Source: Anaeramoeba flamelloides
Lineage: Eukaryota > Metamonada > Anaeramoebidae
NCBI GenBank assembly: GCA_027625915.1
Contig: JANTQA010000051.1
Span: forward strand, 6,820,501 to 6,884,500
Direction: 5' to 3'
DNA length: 64,000 bases
Made by a program: the position numbers and the translations under genes. Under the pieces are notes generated by a model that did no database searches, was not told the DNA's origin, and worked only from the letters and a program-made list of their open reading frames with translations. The first letter of the stretch is position 1. Each line of letters begins with the position of its first letter. Shown here in pieces: positions 1-11,974 of this stretch.

Positions 1-386
1 TGAATAGAATTTTCAATAAAATTAAAAGAAATTAAGTGTTCGTCTTTTGTTTTTTTAGAGGAAAATATAATGTCACCATTTTTTGTTATACACGTTGATT
101 TTATTGATTGAAACATTTCTTTTGGTTTTTTGGTAAAAAATAATTGTTCTTTTCGGAGATTATACCAAATGTAATAAGAATTATTGATGCGGTTTTTTAA
201 ACTATTTACGGATATTTGTGTATAAGGTTCTCCAAAATTCAATGCTAAAACCTTTTCCCCAAAATGTTCAAATATTGACTTTTTAATTATCTTTTGTGTA
301 ATATTTTGGATTTTTTCATTTTTTTTTTCAACTGTCTTGGGGTTATTTGTTCTTAATTTTATAAATTCATTGGTTTTAGTTAATTC

Positions 387-423
<37 letters not shown>

Positions 424-2540
424 AGGGTAATTTGCTGTTGTTGCAGTTGTTGCAGTTGTTGTTGTTGTTGTTGTTGTTGTTCGAATTGTTGTTGATTATT
501 AAATTGCTGCTGTTGTTGTTGCTGCTGTTGCTGATGATGATATTCATTTTCAATTGAAAAAGGACGTTCTTCTTCCTGTATAAATGCACCACTTTGTTGC
601 AATTCTTCAAAGCGGTTATATAATTGCATTTCGTTTCGCATATCTCCAAGATACCAATTTACAACTTCTGTTTCTCTTACATTATTTGTATCAGCTTCTT
701 CACCCCACTCATTGTCACCACCTCGCGGTGGTTGTTCAATTTCTTCATTTTCTTCACTTTCATTAGAAAGTATCCACTCACTCCCCGTACCCTCTCGGTA
801 AGGTTCTTCGCTTCCGTCGCTTTCTTCGCTCTCTTCACTTTCTTCACTCTCTTCACTCTCTTCACTCTCTTCACTATCTTCACTATCTTCGCCTTCTTCA
901 TCCTCTTCATCCTCTTCACCTTCTTCACTCTCTTCGCTTTCTTCACCTTCTTCACTCTCTTCATCCTCTTCACTCTCTTCACTCTCTTCACTTTCTTCGC
1001 TTTCTTCGCTTTCTTCGCTTTCTTCACTCTCTTCGTACTCTCCAGTTTCTTCGCTTCCTTCGCTCTCTTCGTCCTCTCCACTTTCTTCACCCTCTTCACT
1101 TTCATGGCTCTCTTGTCTCTGTTCAAAATTAAAATCCTCATCATCTCCTTCTATATTTATTTCCATAGAGTCATTAGATCCATCCCAGACATTATTAGTA
1201 TCATTAGAAACATTAGAACCTTGTTGATGATGAGGAATAGTAAAATTTTGGGAGATTAGAGTAGCAATTTGATGATTTCTCTCAGTTTCCAAAAGATTAT
1301 TATTATTATTATTATTATTATCACTATTAATTAAATTTTCATTTTCTGTTTGAGAATTTGGAACAATATTATTCATTCTTGAAGATTGTGCCTGATCATG
1401 AAAAAAATCGTCAACTGATCTAATATTCCTTGGATATCGAAGATTTTCGAAATGATCTGGTACATTGTTTTGATTTTGATTTTCTATTTCATTGTCCTTT
1501 TCATTTTCATTTTCATTTTCATTTTTTTTTTTTTCGGTTAAAATTTGTTGTTGTTGTTTTTTTTTTTCTTTTTTGGTTAAAGAATCGATCTTTTCAGTTA
1601 AATCCAATTCATTAAGATCGATAATATTTAAACCAGAGTCAGCTGTGCGAAACAACTGAACAAAATCATTTTCTTTTTGTTCTGTAACTTTTTTGACAAA
1701 TTGCCAAGTCTCGTTTTGAAGATCAAGCTTCAATAATTGTTCTGATGTTGATGGGATGTTAGTTTTGGTTTTAGAGTCATAGAAGTAACCCCCTTTAAAC
1801 CAGATAGCCTGTTCTTTTTCGTCAATTACACAATCAAAATCAACCCAGTTATTTATATCTTTTTGTTCTTTCGCTAAGGAATATTTGGGCTCAATGAGCT
1901 TAAATTTCATTGTGTTAATGTTATAACAAATGAGGCGAATTGGCTCAATGTTCAAATTAAGTAATTTCATTAAAGACGGTTTACACATCGTAACGAAATA
2001 TAGCTTTAAATTACTTTTATCAAAGATCATTTTCATTTGTTGGTTGGTTCTTATTTCAACACTTGTCCTCCAGTCTGCACAAACACAATTCCATTTCCGA
2101 TCTTGCAGATTCAAATACCACAGATCATAAAAGTATTCTGTTTTTGTCATGCCCCCAGACAACCAAAAGTATTTGTTAGTCGAGTCATAAATGAGTTGGT
2201 AATTATTACGTGGCTGTGGCTTGACTAATTGTAAATAATTCTTATTATTGATCGCACGATTTTCAGTCAAGCTTTCAAAAGTGTAATAATTGGTATTTGT
2301 TTTGTGATACACCAGCAATTTTTCATTGCAATCGACTAATTCAATTAATTGCTTTTCGGATTCTTCCCATTCACCAGAACGAATAACACTGAATAGGTTG
2401 CTAACATTTTCGTTTTCTAATTTAATGTTTGTTTTTTCTTCCAATTGCTTAAATAAATCAAAGTGCCCATTCTTTCTTAAAAATTTTAGTATCAATTTGA
2501 TTGTTGTTGTGTTAGATTTGGAATTAACCGCTAAATCCAT
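1..2540 (-). CDS. LisH-CTLH-kelch (muskelin-type) protein, 3' end outside window
   Basis: One frame stays open from the ATG at 2540 to the left edge (846 codons), so the C-terminus is missing. Residues about 13-40 read as a LisH dimerisation motif (ILKFLRKNGHFDLFKQLEE), 45-70 as CTLH (VSNLFSVIRSGEWEESEKQL), and 113-154 as a kelch blade with the GG and W signatures (YFWLSGG, DLWYLNL, W150). A second blade-like stretch (CVIDEKEQAIWFKGG) lies near residue 250. LisH-CTLH-kelch is the order of muskelin, a CTLH/GID ubiquitin-ligase adaptor, but the N-terminal discoidin domain of animal muskelin is absent. After the blades come Asn/Glu-rich linkers, a long Ser/Glu acidic stretch and polyglutamine, then more ordered sequence. 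Domain calls are by eye; orthology to muskelin is an inference. No intron is needed in this part. Confidence 0.6.
391..535 (-). repeat. CAA/CAG polyglutamine tract in the kelch gene
   Basis: Long CAA runs with few CAG interruptions encode polyglutamine broken by Leu, Phe-Asn-Asn and His. They lie between the acidic region and the distal ordered part of the kelch protein. Mostly pure CAA, so length variation between strains is likely. Confidence 0.85.
787..1110 (-). repeat. Ser/Glu-coding minisatellite inside the kelch gene
   Basis: Imperfect hexa-/nonanucleotide tandem units (on the - strand variants of GAAGAGAGT and GAAGAAGGT) encode a long run of EES/EEG/EED. The frame is kept through the whole array, which suggests selection for an acidic low-complexity segment and not free microsatellite drift. 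The same DNA gives a Phe/Leu-rich and a Lys/Arg-rich reading in other frames; those are shadows. Confidence 0.8.
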
Positions 2541-5149
2541 CAAATTAAATTTTTTTTTTTTTTGATTTGATACAAAAAGAAAAGAACAAAAAAAGGAAAA
2601 ATTCAAAAAATGAATTACAATACAAAATATCACATGACTTTGACAAACCCTATTTCCCTATAATAGGCTTGGAATTTTTTTAAATGGGTTCTGAATTGTC
2701 TTCAAGTCTTTGAAAGACTGAAAGTTTTCAATAAGCCATGAGTTTTTTATAACTGGAAAAGTAAATTTCCCAAATTAAAATATGTATAAAAAGTTAAATA
2801 AGCAAACCAAATTAATGTTTAAAAATATTGTTCAAATTAAATGGAAAGATTGTGTCATTTTTTCAACAAATAAGAGGTTTGATATTATGCTAATAGAAAA
2901 TGCAAATTTTTTCTTCATTAGAAAATAACATTTCGGTAAAATTGTCCTGAAAAAACAAAAAAACTTTAATTTCGGTCTTTGTTAGATTGTATATTCTCTA
3001 TTGAGTTTTACTGAAAGAACTTTCAGATAATGAAGAGCTTTTTTGGGTTCATTATCTTGAAATTCTAAAATTTAATTCATTTTTGGTTTTAAGGACAGTA
3101 TTCAAAAAAGCAAAATTAATAAATTGTTCTGAAATTGTAAATGTCTTTTTTAAATACTAAAGAAAAGGGATCAAGAGTCAATTTTTATTGAAATTAAACT
3201 TTTTAACAATTTATCAATTAAAATGACGTTTGGAATAATTTGAGGAAATTTTTCCTTATAACTGTTGATCAAAACTAATTATGGTTTTTTTATTAAAGTT
3301 TTGTAGTCATTTTATGTTTACATGATAGTTTTTAAATTTTAGATTTTCTTGGATGTTTTTTCTAACTATTTGAAATTATTTTAAAAAAAGGTTATCATTT
3401 TATGAAAAAAGGTAATGTAATCAAAATTTTTATTATTGGTTTTTTAAATTTTATTATCAAAATAATATGAGTGATTTTTTTTTCCTTATTTTGAAAAATA
3501 AATTATTTGACATAGCATAAAAATCCATATTTAATCGAATTTATAAATTAATTTATAGAGTTTTTTTTTTTTTTTCAATATTTTTTCATTCTTCATTTTA
3601 TTTAATAAAAGTCAAAAGACAAAAATCAATTCAATTTAACAAAAAAATTGCAGAATTCTCACAAATAAATCGTTAAACTATTTGATTTTAAAATATTATC
3701 TAGATTTTTGATTTAATTTGAAAATATATATGTTACAATTCATTACTTTTTTCCTTAATTTTCACAGATTTTACAAAGTTTTTGAAATTAATTAAAGAAT
3801 TAAACAATAAATTTAACATGAGAATATATACAATTTTGTTGATAATTCTCTTTTTTTAATACTTAATACGAAAAATCACCTTTTCAAATAAATTTGAAAA
3901 AATCACTTTTACAAAAAAAAAATCCAATAAAAGTAGTTTTTAATCAATTACATATATTTATCTACTTAATTTGAACTTAATAATATAAGGAGTTACATTC
4001 GATTTAATTTACTATTCCAATTTTTTCTTATTTTAGAGTAAAATAATTTTTTTACCAATTTGTTATCAAAATACTTTTTTAAAATATTTTTATCAAACTA
4101 AGTAAAAAGAAAGAATTATATTTCCAAGATAAAGGCCAAGGGTGAATTATCAAAAGAAAAAACTCTCCAAAAAAATCGAAAAAAATTAAAAGATATTTGG
4201 TTAAAGATTTTAAAGTAAAAGCGAAAGATTATAATGGTTTATATAAATCTACAGAAAAAAAATGTTTTAAATTCAAACAAATACATCCAATAGTGCCATT
4301 TTTCTTAAAAATTGTAATAAAAAATATCATATTTCTTTTCACCAAAGCTTGAGTACAACTTATTTAATTAAAATTGGAATTGAAATTTATTTTGTAACCA
4401 AATTTTTATTTTGAAAATTATTAAAGTTCAAATTTGGTAAGATTTCAATTTTGGCCAAATTTCAAAATTTGTCAATATAGTCAATTCTATTGAAATATAT
4501 TGGTTGTAGGTATTTAAAGCACCTTTTTACAGGAATTTTCGTGTGGTTTTAGGGTATTCTAGAGTATTTTGTGTTGGTTTAGATGGTATTTTAGAGACTT
4601 CTTTCCTATATTTTGTAAAAAAAAAAAATTTAAGAGAGTAATCACAATTATACTTTTGTAACTTATTTTAAGGGTAAAAAATTTTATACTTAAATAAAGT
4701 GGTTAAAATTGGGTTTCGAATAAATTTTTAATATAACAAGTTTCAAATATTTTCACTTTGTGTATTTTATACAATTTAAGTAATAAAATATCAAAAATCA
4801 AAAATTATTTTTTTGATTGTTCCTCCTACCAATCATTGAAAGCAATTAAAAACTTCTATAACGATAAAAATAATCAAGAAACTCTGCATAAATAAGAAAA
4901 AAAAACAATTTAACCAAATTTGAAATTTAATAATATACCCTTTGAAATACTAAGTAATTTATTTTCCAGAATAGAATGAAAAATAAAATAAAGTAAAGAA
5001 AAAGTAATATCAAATGTTAAAGATAAGATCAAGAAATAACTGATTTTTTCGGATTTTTAGGAATCAATTTTCGAATTGTAATTATGACAATTTCCTTTTT
5101 TCGATTGATATTTAAATAAACAAAAATTCACATTTTATATAGCTTTTCG
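2541..5149. other. Intergenic, AT-rich, no gene seen
   Basis: Upstream region of the kelch gene. No open frame of coding character on either strand. A stretch at 2640-2765 resembles 56470-56600 inside a transposon (shared short blocks such as GAATTGTCTTCAAGT versus GAACTGTCTTCAAGT), so a transposon fragment may lie here. The rest is poly-A/poly-T rich spacer. Confidence 0.5.
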
Positions 5150-5935
5150 AATAGTTAGAAGAATCAAAATAATACAATTTCATTCAAATCGGAAATAATT
5201 TTGATTTTTATAAATTATGTTAAAAATTTTTTTTATATCTTTTAGTTTTTTGTTTTCATTTAATTTTTTGAATTACCTAATTTGTTTCTTTTAATCAAAT
5301 TTTTTTCAAGTGGTTGATATTTAGTCAAAGTTGAGTTTTTACAAAACAGAAGTACTCAAATAAATTTAGTTGATAGTATCTAACCTTTGATTGATCAATC
5401 AATAATAGTTAATAGAATTTAAAGAAATTCGCTAATGTATTTTTTTGTTTTGCCCATCTCCAAAATTTTTAACACATATATATTTTATGAGTATTGATAA
5501 TTATTTATTTTTGGTTTTGTGAGTATTCTAATTATATAACAACTGTTAACATTTCAATTTTTTCAGGACTCTAATTTGGTATTTCTTCTCGAATTAAGGA
5601 CTATTCGAATTGTATTCTCTGTGAGGATTGGAATGCCATACAATAAATGGGAAAACTAGTTAAAAAGTTATAGGTTATGCTGAAAGTCCAAATATTACAA
5701 TTTTTGGGATCTCAAATTGTTTTTTTAATTTCCAATCAAATCGTTAAAAATTCCAAAAATTGTAATATTTTGACTTTCAGCAAAACCTATAACTTTTTAA
5801 CTAGTTTTCCCATTTATTGTATGGCATTTCAACCCTCGCAGAGCATAGAATTTGAATAGTCCTTCATTAATTCTGATTTTTTTTCAAAAGTTGAATTTTG
5901 ATATATTAAATAAATTTTTAATTCGAGTTTTTTTC
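5150..5935. repeat. Degenerate repeat module split by a hairpin
   Basis: 5165-5440 aligns by eye with 20920-21190 and more weakly with the left half of the TA-flanked element at 50562-51090 (shared blocks around TTGATTTT, TTTGTTTTCATTT and TAGTTGATAG). 5540-5593 plus 5873-5935 match, in reverse, the module at 21165-21320 and 23285-23480 (shared block AATTTGGTATTTCTTCT). The foldback at 5594-5872 splits that second module, so it was inserted later. Confidence 0.5.
5594..5872. mobile_element. Long foldback (hairpin) element
   Basis: The arms 5594-5712 and 5749-5872 are close to perfect reverse complements over about 120 bp, separated by a loop of about 36 bp. The central part of each arm (ATACAATAAATGGGAAAAC and onward) is identical for more than 50 bp. 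Outer ends read GGACTATTC on each side. No coding capacity beyond a chance frame through the hairpin. A MITE-type foldback is the simplest reading; transcripts would fold into a long double-stranded stem. Confidence 0.75.
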
Positions 5936-7099
5936 AACTTTTTTCTTCATTTTTTGAATTCCTTTTTTTAGTTGGTATGAAAATATATGATACCTTGGAT
6001 ATATTACTTCCATATTTATTAAATCTTTAGGGTTTTAGTTAAAAAGTGATGGTATATAATTCAATTGTGAATACTCTATCATATCCAAAAGTTGTAAAAT
6101 CAACCAACTCGCTTAAAAATATCTAAAAGAATAATATTTAATAACTTTCCAAAACCAAAAACTCTTTTTATATGATTACCAAAAAGTGGAAAGTTGTTTA
6201 AAAAACTGTTTTTAAAACTTTGAAATGAAAAAACTTTTAAATTGAAATTTATTGAATTTTGATCTGTAATTGCTTTCTATATTTGGAATAATTTCTCAAA
6301 ACAAAAGTATTTGACAAGTAAAAAAAAGTGACAACAATTTTTGTTCTATTATTGTTCTGTCTTTAGACAAAATTTTTCATTTTTTTTCTTTGAATTGTTT
6401 GAATTTTAATTTTTCATTAAAACCACAACCAAAAAGTAATTAAATTCTTTGTCTTTTTTCTTTTAACTTTTTTAATCTGAAACAATTGTTTCTCATAATA
6501 AAAGACAACCCTAAAATTCAGTTTTTTCTTTTAAAATTTACTTTAATGTTTTGCACTCAGATCTTGGTGTTAATAAAAAAAAAAAAATATTCTTGAACCA
6601 CACTCCAAATAAATAAGAAAAATGAGAATAGTCTCCAACAGTTCTTGAAAAATACAAATCTCCAACGATCTTTTTTGACTTCTTGATAAAATAGTCTGTC
6701 ACGATCCTTCATTTTAATACAAAACAATAATTGAAAAAAAAAAAAGAAACAATCAAAATTCTGCTTGTTGATCCTTTAAAAAAAAGAAAAAACAAAATAG
6801 AAATTTATTGTCTATTGAACTCATTCTCCTTTATCCAAATAAACAAATAGTCATGTTTCAATTTTAATTCTTTATTTTTGATCTTTTGGATCAATTTTTT
6901 ATCTGGATCCTTTAAGAAAATTAAAAAAAGAATTGTTTTTTCTTTTTTTTTTTGCACCAAACCAAACAAAACCCATCAAAATAAAAAAAAAAAAAAACTA
7001 ACCAAACAAAAACAAAAACAAACAAAAACAATAAAAAAAACAAAAACACAAACAAAAACAAAAACAACAACATTTTAGTCTCTTAAAATACACTCAAGT
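5936..7099. other. Intergenic spacer and Cgi121 leader
   Basis: No gene seen. The last 150 bases before 7100 are A-rich with CAAAAACAAAAAC-type repeats, typical of a 5' leader in this DNA. A Phe-rich or Lys/Thr-rich frame at 6878-7078 is low-complexity sequence and is not called. Confidence 0.5.
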
Positions 7100-7624
7100 A
7101 TGACTCATGAAATATGCGATTGGAACGAATCAAAAAATGAAAGTTCAAAAATAACGATCAAATTCTTTTCAAAAATCAAGAATGCAGAAAACATCTTCAG
7201 CCTTGTCAAGAAAGGCGAAATTGAAAAGTGTTTCATCAACCCAGAGTCAATTATTTCTGAAGAACACCTTCTGATGGCAACAATCCGAGCAAGAAGAAAC
7301 CAAAAAAACAATTCAATGAAAACACGTACCATTGAAAGCGAAATTCTCTATTGCTTAAGTCCTTACAAAGGGGTAGGCATGGCTTTCAAACACTTTGGTT
7401 TGCAAGAAAAGTTTACAGAGGCAATTGTGTTATCATTTGAAGAACAGCCAGACTTTTCTGTTATTCAAGGAGAGGAATTGGCCTTTAACGATTCCGTTCT
7501 TCAAAAGCACTCGAATGCTGACAAAATTATAGATATTTATCAAATTAGTGAAAACGAAATTCAATTGACATCATTAAAAGAATCTGTAATCATGAAAATG
7601 TCTGTTAATAATTTAAGACTATAA
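7100..7624 (+). CDS. CGI121: KEOPS complex subunit Cgi121/TPRKB
   Basis: 174 residues, single exon, ATG at 7100 in a purine-rich context, stop TAA. Cgi121 (TPRKB in animals) binds the Bud32/PRPK kinase in the KEOPS complex, which makes the t6A base of ANN-decoding tRNAs; in studied systems it also contacts the tRNA 3' end. The signature is the C-terminal half: MKTRTIESEILYCLSPYKGV followed by GMAFKHFGL, matching the family pattern of a conserved basic/Thr segment, E-I-x-Y-x-LSP, then an A-x-x-x-FG helix. An upstream S-E-E-H-L-L-M-A-x-x-R-A block fits the family helix that precedes it. Length is the usual 165-180 residues, so the gene looks complete. It stands alone, with a transposon starting 260 bp downstream. 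Confidence 0.85.
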   Translation: MTHEICDWNESKNESSKITIKFFSKIKNAENIFSLVKKGEIEKCFINPESIISEEHLLMATIRARRNQKNNSMKTRTIESEILYCLSPYKGVGMAFKHFGLQEKFTEAIVLSFEEQPDFSVIQGEELAFNDSVLQKHSNADKIIDIYQISENEIQLTSLKESVIMKMSVNNLRL

Positions 7625-7887
7625 CTTTTTCTTTTTGGCAAACCCCTTCTGGAGGCTAATTAATATTCTTGATTACTATTGAGTATGGCTTGATTTATTT
7701 TCAAATATTTAAAAATATATTGACATAAAAATAAAATAAGCCTATTTCAAATAATTTTGATCCCTTGTTCCATTTCTCATTTTGAACATTTTTATATTCC
7801 ATGTAGCAATATATTATTATTGGCCTATTACTTTAATGAAATTAGTTTAAGAATTTTTTATCGTATTTTTTAAAATGGATTTTTATT
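7625..7887. other. 3' spacer of Cgi121
   Basis: AT-rich downstream region with no coding signal; the TIR element begins at about 7888. Confidence 0.4.
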
Positions 7888-9780
7888 AAGGGAGTAAGTA
7901 CATTTTTCAAATTTTGAGTGCCACCATTTATGCGAACCTGAATTCTTCAAATCATTTCTTGACCCACAATATATTAATATTTTAATAAATACGAAAGTGG
8001 AATATATTCATAGTATCATATATTTTCATACCAACTACAAAATGGGATTCCAAAAAATGCAAAGATTGATCAAAAAAAAATAAATAAAAAAATCATTTAT
8101 TTTTTGATCTTATCTCTAAAATTTGATACAATTCCTTCTTCTTAATTTGGTTTTATTTTTAATTCTTCATGGAATTAATTTTGTTTGGAAAACTTTTGAT
8201 AAACACATTACTGTTTATTTCTAAAGAATTTCCAAAATGAATTTAAAAATCCCATTTTCATTTAATTCATCTAATTCTGGTTTTAGTTCAGAAAATCAGA
8301 GAGTTTTTGAATTCTTCTTCAGAAATAAGGGTTTATTGGACAAATTCGTTTGATTTTATAATTATTTATTTTCCATTAAAATGAGAACTTAAGGGTCGAG
8401 TAATTACAGTGAAATTTTTTTTTCTGGAATGGAAAAAAACTTTTTAGTAATTTTTATGAGGACCTAACACCAATCAAAAACCAACCAACCTTATGATGTA
8501 TGATCGATCTCTAAAAATCAACAACCAAAAATGAGGACATTTTTAGAAAAAACAACAAAGAGAGATACTCAATTATCAATTAGAATCGTTGTGAATTATA
8601 ATTTCGAAAACAACTTAGTCAGTTTTGAAGTACCGCTCCTTGGCGCTTTTTGAGATCTTGGTAACTTTTTTTTTCTTTTTTTTCATTTTTGAAATGATTT
8701 AATTTTATTATAAGAATATTACATAATCCATACTTGGTCACATTTAGAGGGTTACAAAATAACCAAAAATCGGATTAAATCAAATTAAATTGATTGTGAA
8801 CTTCAAGAAAGCAATTTGTTTTAAATTAAAGAAATTTAACCATTTGGAAATAGAAAATGAGAATAGATGAATTTTTTTTTTAAATTTTGATTTTTTGAAA
8901 TTCTGAACTTTTTTTTCTTCTATTGAATTTTTTGTCAAAGAGATCCAATGAATTTTTTTTTTTGTTATTTGAATTTTGTCAACCAAAAGAAGGGCTATTT
9001 CACAATACCCTTTTGAGTCTCAGGACACCCCCTGGGTATGGAGTACATTCACAGTAAATGACTAGATCCTTAAAAAAATTCTGAATCTGATTGAAATTTT
9101 TTCTAAATTTTTCTTTTTTTTTGGGTTGGAATCTTTTGTAACTGTTTTTTAATTGCAAGAATTCAACACCGTTATATTTTAATTTTTTTAATAGTATTCT
9201 TTGTTTTGACTTTTTTTGATAAAAATATTTTTAAAAAAGAATTTTGAAAGCAAATTTGTCACAAAAGGTTTTTTAAAATAATAATAAATAGTAATAGTGC
9301 TAGAAATTCAAGGAAAAAAAATAGTTTGTATTCATACAAACTAAGAAGATAAAGAAAATCAATGTTCGAAAATAGTCTTTTATCGATTTATTTTTTTCAT
9401 TCTTGATTTCAACAAATTTATTTGGAATGATGATCTTTCGTGTTTGGTCTTCTAAAAGACAATATTTGTTTCAAATTCACACCTTTTTGGGTATATTTTT
9501 TTGGTTTACTCTCTGATTAATTTCGATTGTTCGTATAAACACATCTCTAGATCCAAAACAAAATTTAATAAAACCAAAAATTTGATCAAAAAAAATCCAA
9601 CCAAAAAATTGAAAAATTTAAGATTCAACTCGGAATTACTTTGATTCTTTTCACGAATAGACTAGTGAATGGTGTTTTGGTTTCAAAGTTTCAATATCTG
9701 GTGGCACTCAAAAAATATTTTTCTCTGTAAGGTTTAAACAATTAAAATTTTTCAAAATGGTAAAATGTACTTAATTCCTT
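7888..9780. mobile_element. TIR transposon of about 1.9 kb, degenerate
   Basis: Left end AAGGGAGTAAGTACATTTTT and right end (reverse complement) AAGGAATTAAGTACATTTTA pair as inverted termini. The decamer GAGTGCCACC at 7917-7926 recurs inverted at 9700-9709. Inside, the only frame of coding look is a 40-codon ORF at 8531-8653 (MRTFLEKTTKRDTQ...). Its 3' half plus flank is echoed near 51690-51770, so it belongs to a repeat. No transposase motif seen. Superfamily not assigned. Confidence 0.5.
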
Positions 9781-10254
9781 AAATATAATAAAATAAAAAA
9801 TATTCTATTTTTTTTTGTTTTTATTTCATTTATTGAAAAGTTAGTCGAGATAAGAATATATTCAAAACTATGATCGGAAAAATTATTAAAATTTCTTCAC
9901 AAACTGATAAATTTTTTCAATCTGAAAAAAAATAATTACTGATAATTTTCCGTGCACTTTTTATAATTAATAGATTTTATTAGAAAGTATTATATTTTTA
10001 AAAATTGAATTAACAAAAATAAAAATAATATAAAAATTGGAGAAAAATGTTACAAAGAACAAATAATACACTGGTAAATAAATGTTTCTTGATTTTTCTT
10101 TATTTTTGTTAAAAAATAAATTTTATGTATGAAAATTTTGTTAGCAAAAGCCTCTTCACACTATAAATGTATTATTTCTTATTCAAAAATATAAAAAACT
10201 AAAGAACTTGCTATAGCTTCAATTTATATATTAGTGTTTTGATTATTAACATTC
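9781..10254. other. Intergenic spacer
   Basis: AT-rich, no coding signal; 3' flank of the Lys-rich gene. Confidence 0.4.
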
Positions 10255-11217
10255 TTATTTTTTCTTTTTCGTTTTCTTTTTCTTTTTCTTTTTTTGTGAA
10301 TCTGTTTTCGTTTTTGGTTTCATTATTGTTTTTTTTTTAGGCTTTAAGCGGAACATTTTTCGAACAAAGCCTCTTTCTACCTCAACCTCAACTTCTTCTA
10401 ATTCTTCACTTTTGTGTTTTTTTTCTTTACTTTTTTCTTTTTCTTTTCCTTTTACCTTTTCCTTTCCTTTTTCCCTTTCTTTTACTTTTTCCTTTTCCTT
10501 TTCTTTTACTTTTTCCTTTTTATTATTTTTATGGTTTGGTTTTTCTTTTTCAGATGTCTTGGAGGCTTTTTTATTCCTCTTGTCTTTCTTTTTCTTTTTC
10601 TTTTTCTTTTTGCTTGTACTTTTGTTTTCCATAGGGTCTACCAATTTGTCGTTTTCTGGATCAATTTCCAAATCTGAACTTTCAACAATTTTGTCCCCTA
10701 AGTCGACATTTGAAGTTTTGTTTTGATTTAATTCTGAGGAGTCTGAAGAAAGATTACCACTGTTGTTTTCTTCGTCATCGAGATCCTGTAAATCTTCGGA
10801 GTCACTACTTTGGTTAACACCAAGTTCTTTCATAAGTTCTTCGTCTTCTGAGTTTGCGTCTGGTTGTTCAAATTCATCTTCGTCATCATTTTTATTGTTT
10901 TCGTTCTTTTTCGTTTTTTGATTATATTGGTTATATTTGACTTCTTCAAAAGGATCACTGTTTTTTGTTTTCACCTTTTTGTTGTTGTCTTCTTCTTCAA
11001 CGTCTTTGAATTGATCAAGATCGTCGAATTGTTTTTTCTTCTTTATCTTTTTTTTATTCTTATTTGTTTTCTTTGTTTTTTTTTTGTGTTTTGGCTTCTT
11101 TTCGGGTCTCTTGGCCTCAACAAAATCGTCTTCATCATTTGAAGGGTTGCTGTTTGTAGGAACAGAACTGGAATCACTGCTACTACTGCTACTACTTGTT
11201 GAATCTGTTTTGCTCAT
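10255..11217 (-). CDS. Lys/Glu/Ser-rich disordered protein
   Basis: 320 residues, one exon, ATG at 11217, TAA stop. No domain recognised. N-terminus: Ser-rich run with TDSTSSSSSSSDSSS, then an acidic DDEDDF patch and a Lys-rich stretch. Residues about 75-190 are Asp/Glu/Ser-rich with SEDEEL and SSDSEDLQDLDDEE motifs that resemble casein-kinase-2 sites. Residues about 205-285 are K/E/G repeats (KEKVKEKEKEK), followed by a short more complex segment (EVERGFVRKMFRLKPK) and a Lys tail. Alternating acidic-Ser and basic blocks are typical of nucleolar or chromatin proteins, but that is inference from composition. The mixed-sequence patches and intact frame favour a real gene; the opposite-strand Phe-rich frames are shadows. 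Confidence 0.6.
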   Translation of the reverse strand: MSKTDSTSSSSSSSDSSSVPTNSNPSNDEDDFVEAKRPEKKPKHKKKTKKTNKNKKKIKKKKQFDDLDQFKDVEEEDNNKKVKTKNSDPFEEVKYNQYNQKTKKNENNKNDDEDEFEQPDANSEDEELMKELGVNQSSDSEDLQDLDDEENNSGNLSSDSSELNQNKTSNVDLGDKIVESSDLEIDPENDKLVDPMENKSTSKKKKKKKKKDKRNKKASKTSEKEKPNHKNNKKEKVKEKEKEKVKEREKGKEKVKGKEKEKSKEKKHKSEELEEVEVEVERGFVRKMFRLKPKKKTIMKPKTKTDSQKKKKKKKTKKKK

Positions 11218-11969
11218 TATTTCTTTTGTGTTTTTCTTTTTTGAGATTTGGGGTGAAAGAAAGGTAGTCTTTAAAAGGTTTGTTGTGTATTAATTTCAAT
11301 TTAGAAATTTATTTATTAAAAACAAATATAGATGATCGAGTAAAAAATGAAAAAATAAAATACAATTGTTCATCAATTTTTATTTGTATTTAGAATCTCC
11401 TTCATAAGAAGCCGTATTTCTTATTTGTGTTTCAGGTTTTAAAATAAGATTTATTTTTTGCTCAAAAAAATATGTGAATATTAATTCAAATCAAAAAAGG
11501 TCGATCTTGGAATTTATTGGTTGAGAATACTTTTTTTCTTCTAATTTTCCTTTATCAAATGAACTTTCCTAAAGTTTGAAATTAATCAAAATTAATACAG
11601 AGAAAGAAGAGAAGAAGAAAAACAAGTTGTTTATGGTTTATTTTTGTTCAAATTATTTTGTTTCTATCAATAGGTTGAGTGTTTTTGTTTGAAATGATCA
11701 AAATTAACTTTAACTGAATCTTTGTGACAAGGACAAAAAAAAAGAATTTTTTGATGGTGGTTGATTCAAAATTTGTTTTTTCACTCATGAACAAGTCTAA
11801 AGATCAAGACTTTTTTAAACTCTAAGTTTTAGAAATATAAGTAAAACCGTTTTTTTCAGCCTTTGTAAAATTATAAGCAGTGTTATGTTGTTATGGAATA
11901 CTGACTCATTTTAAATAATCAGGTAAACTGATCACTAACAATATTTAAGTCTGTTATAAGTTTCTTAAA
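11218..11969. other. Intergenic spacer
   Basis: Upstream region of the Lys-rich gene; purine-rich and T-rich tracts, nothing coding seen. Confidence 0.4.
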
Positions 11970-11974
11970 TATCT

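Noticed and set aside
677-1144. Lys/Arg-rich and Phe-rich frames through 624-1259
   Set aside because: Shadows of the Ser/Glu-coding repeat of the kelch gene in other frames.
10412-11293. Phe/Leu-rich + strand frames
   Set aside because: Complement of the Lys-rich gene; low complexity and no starts in context.
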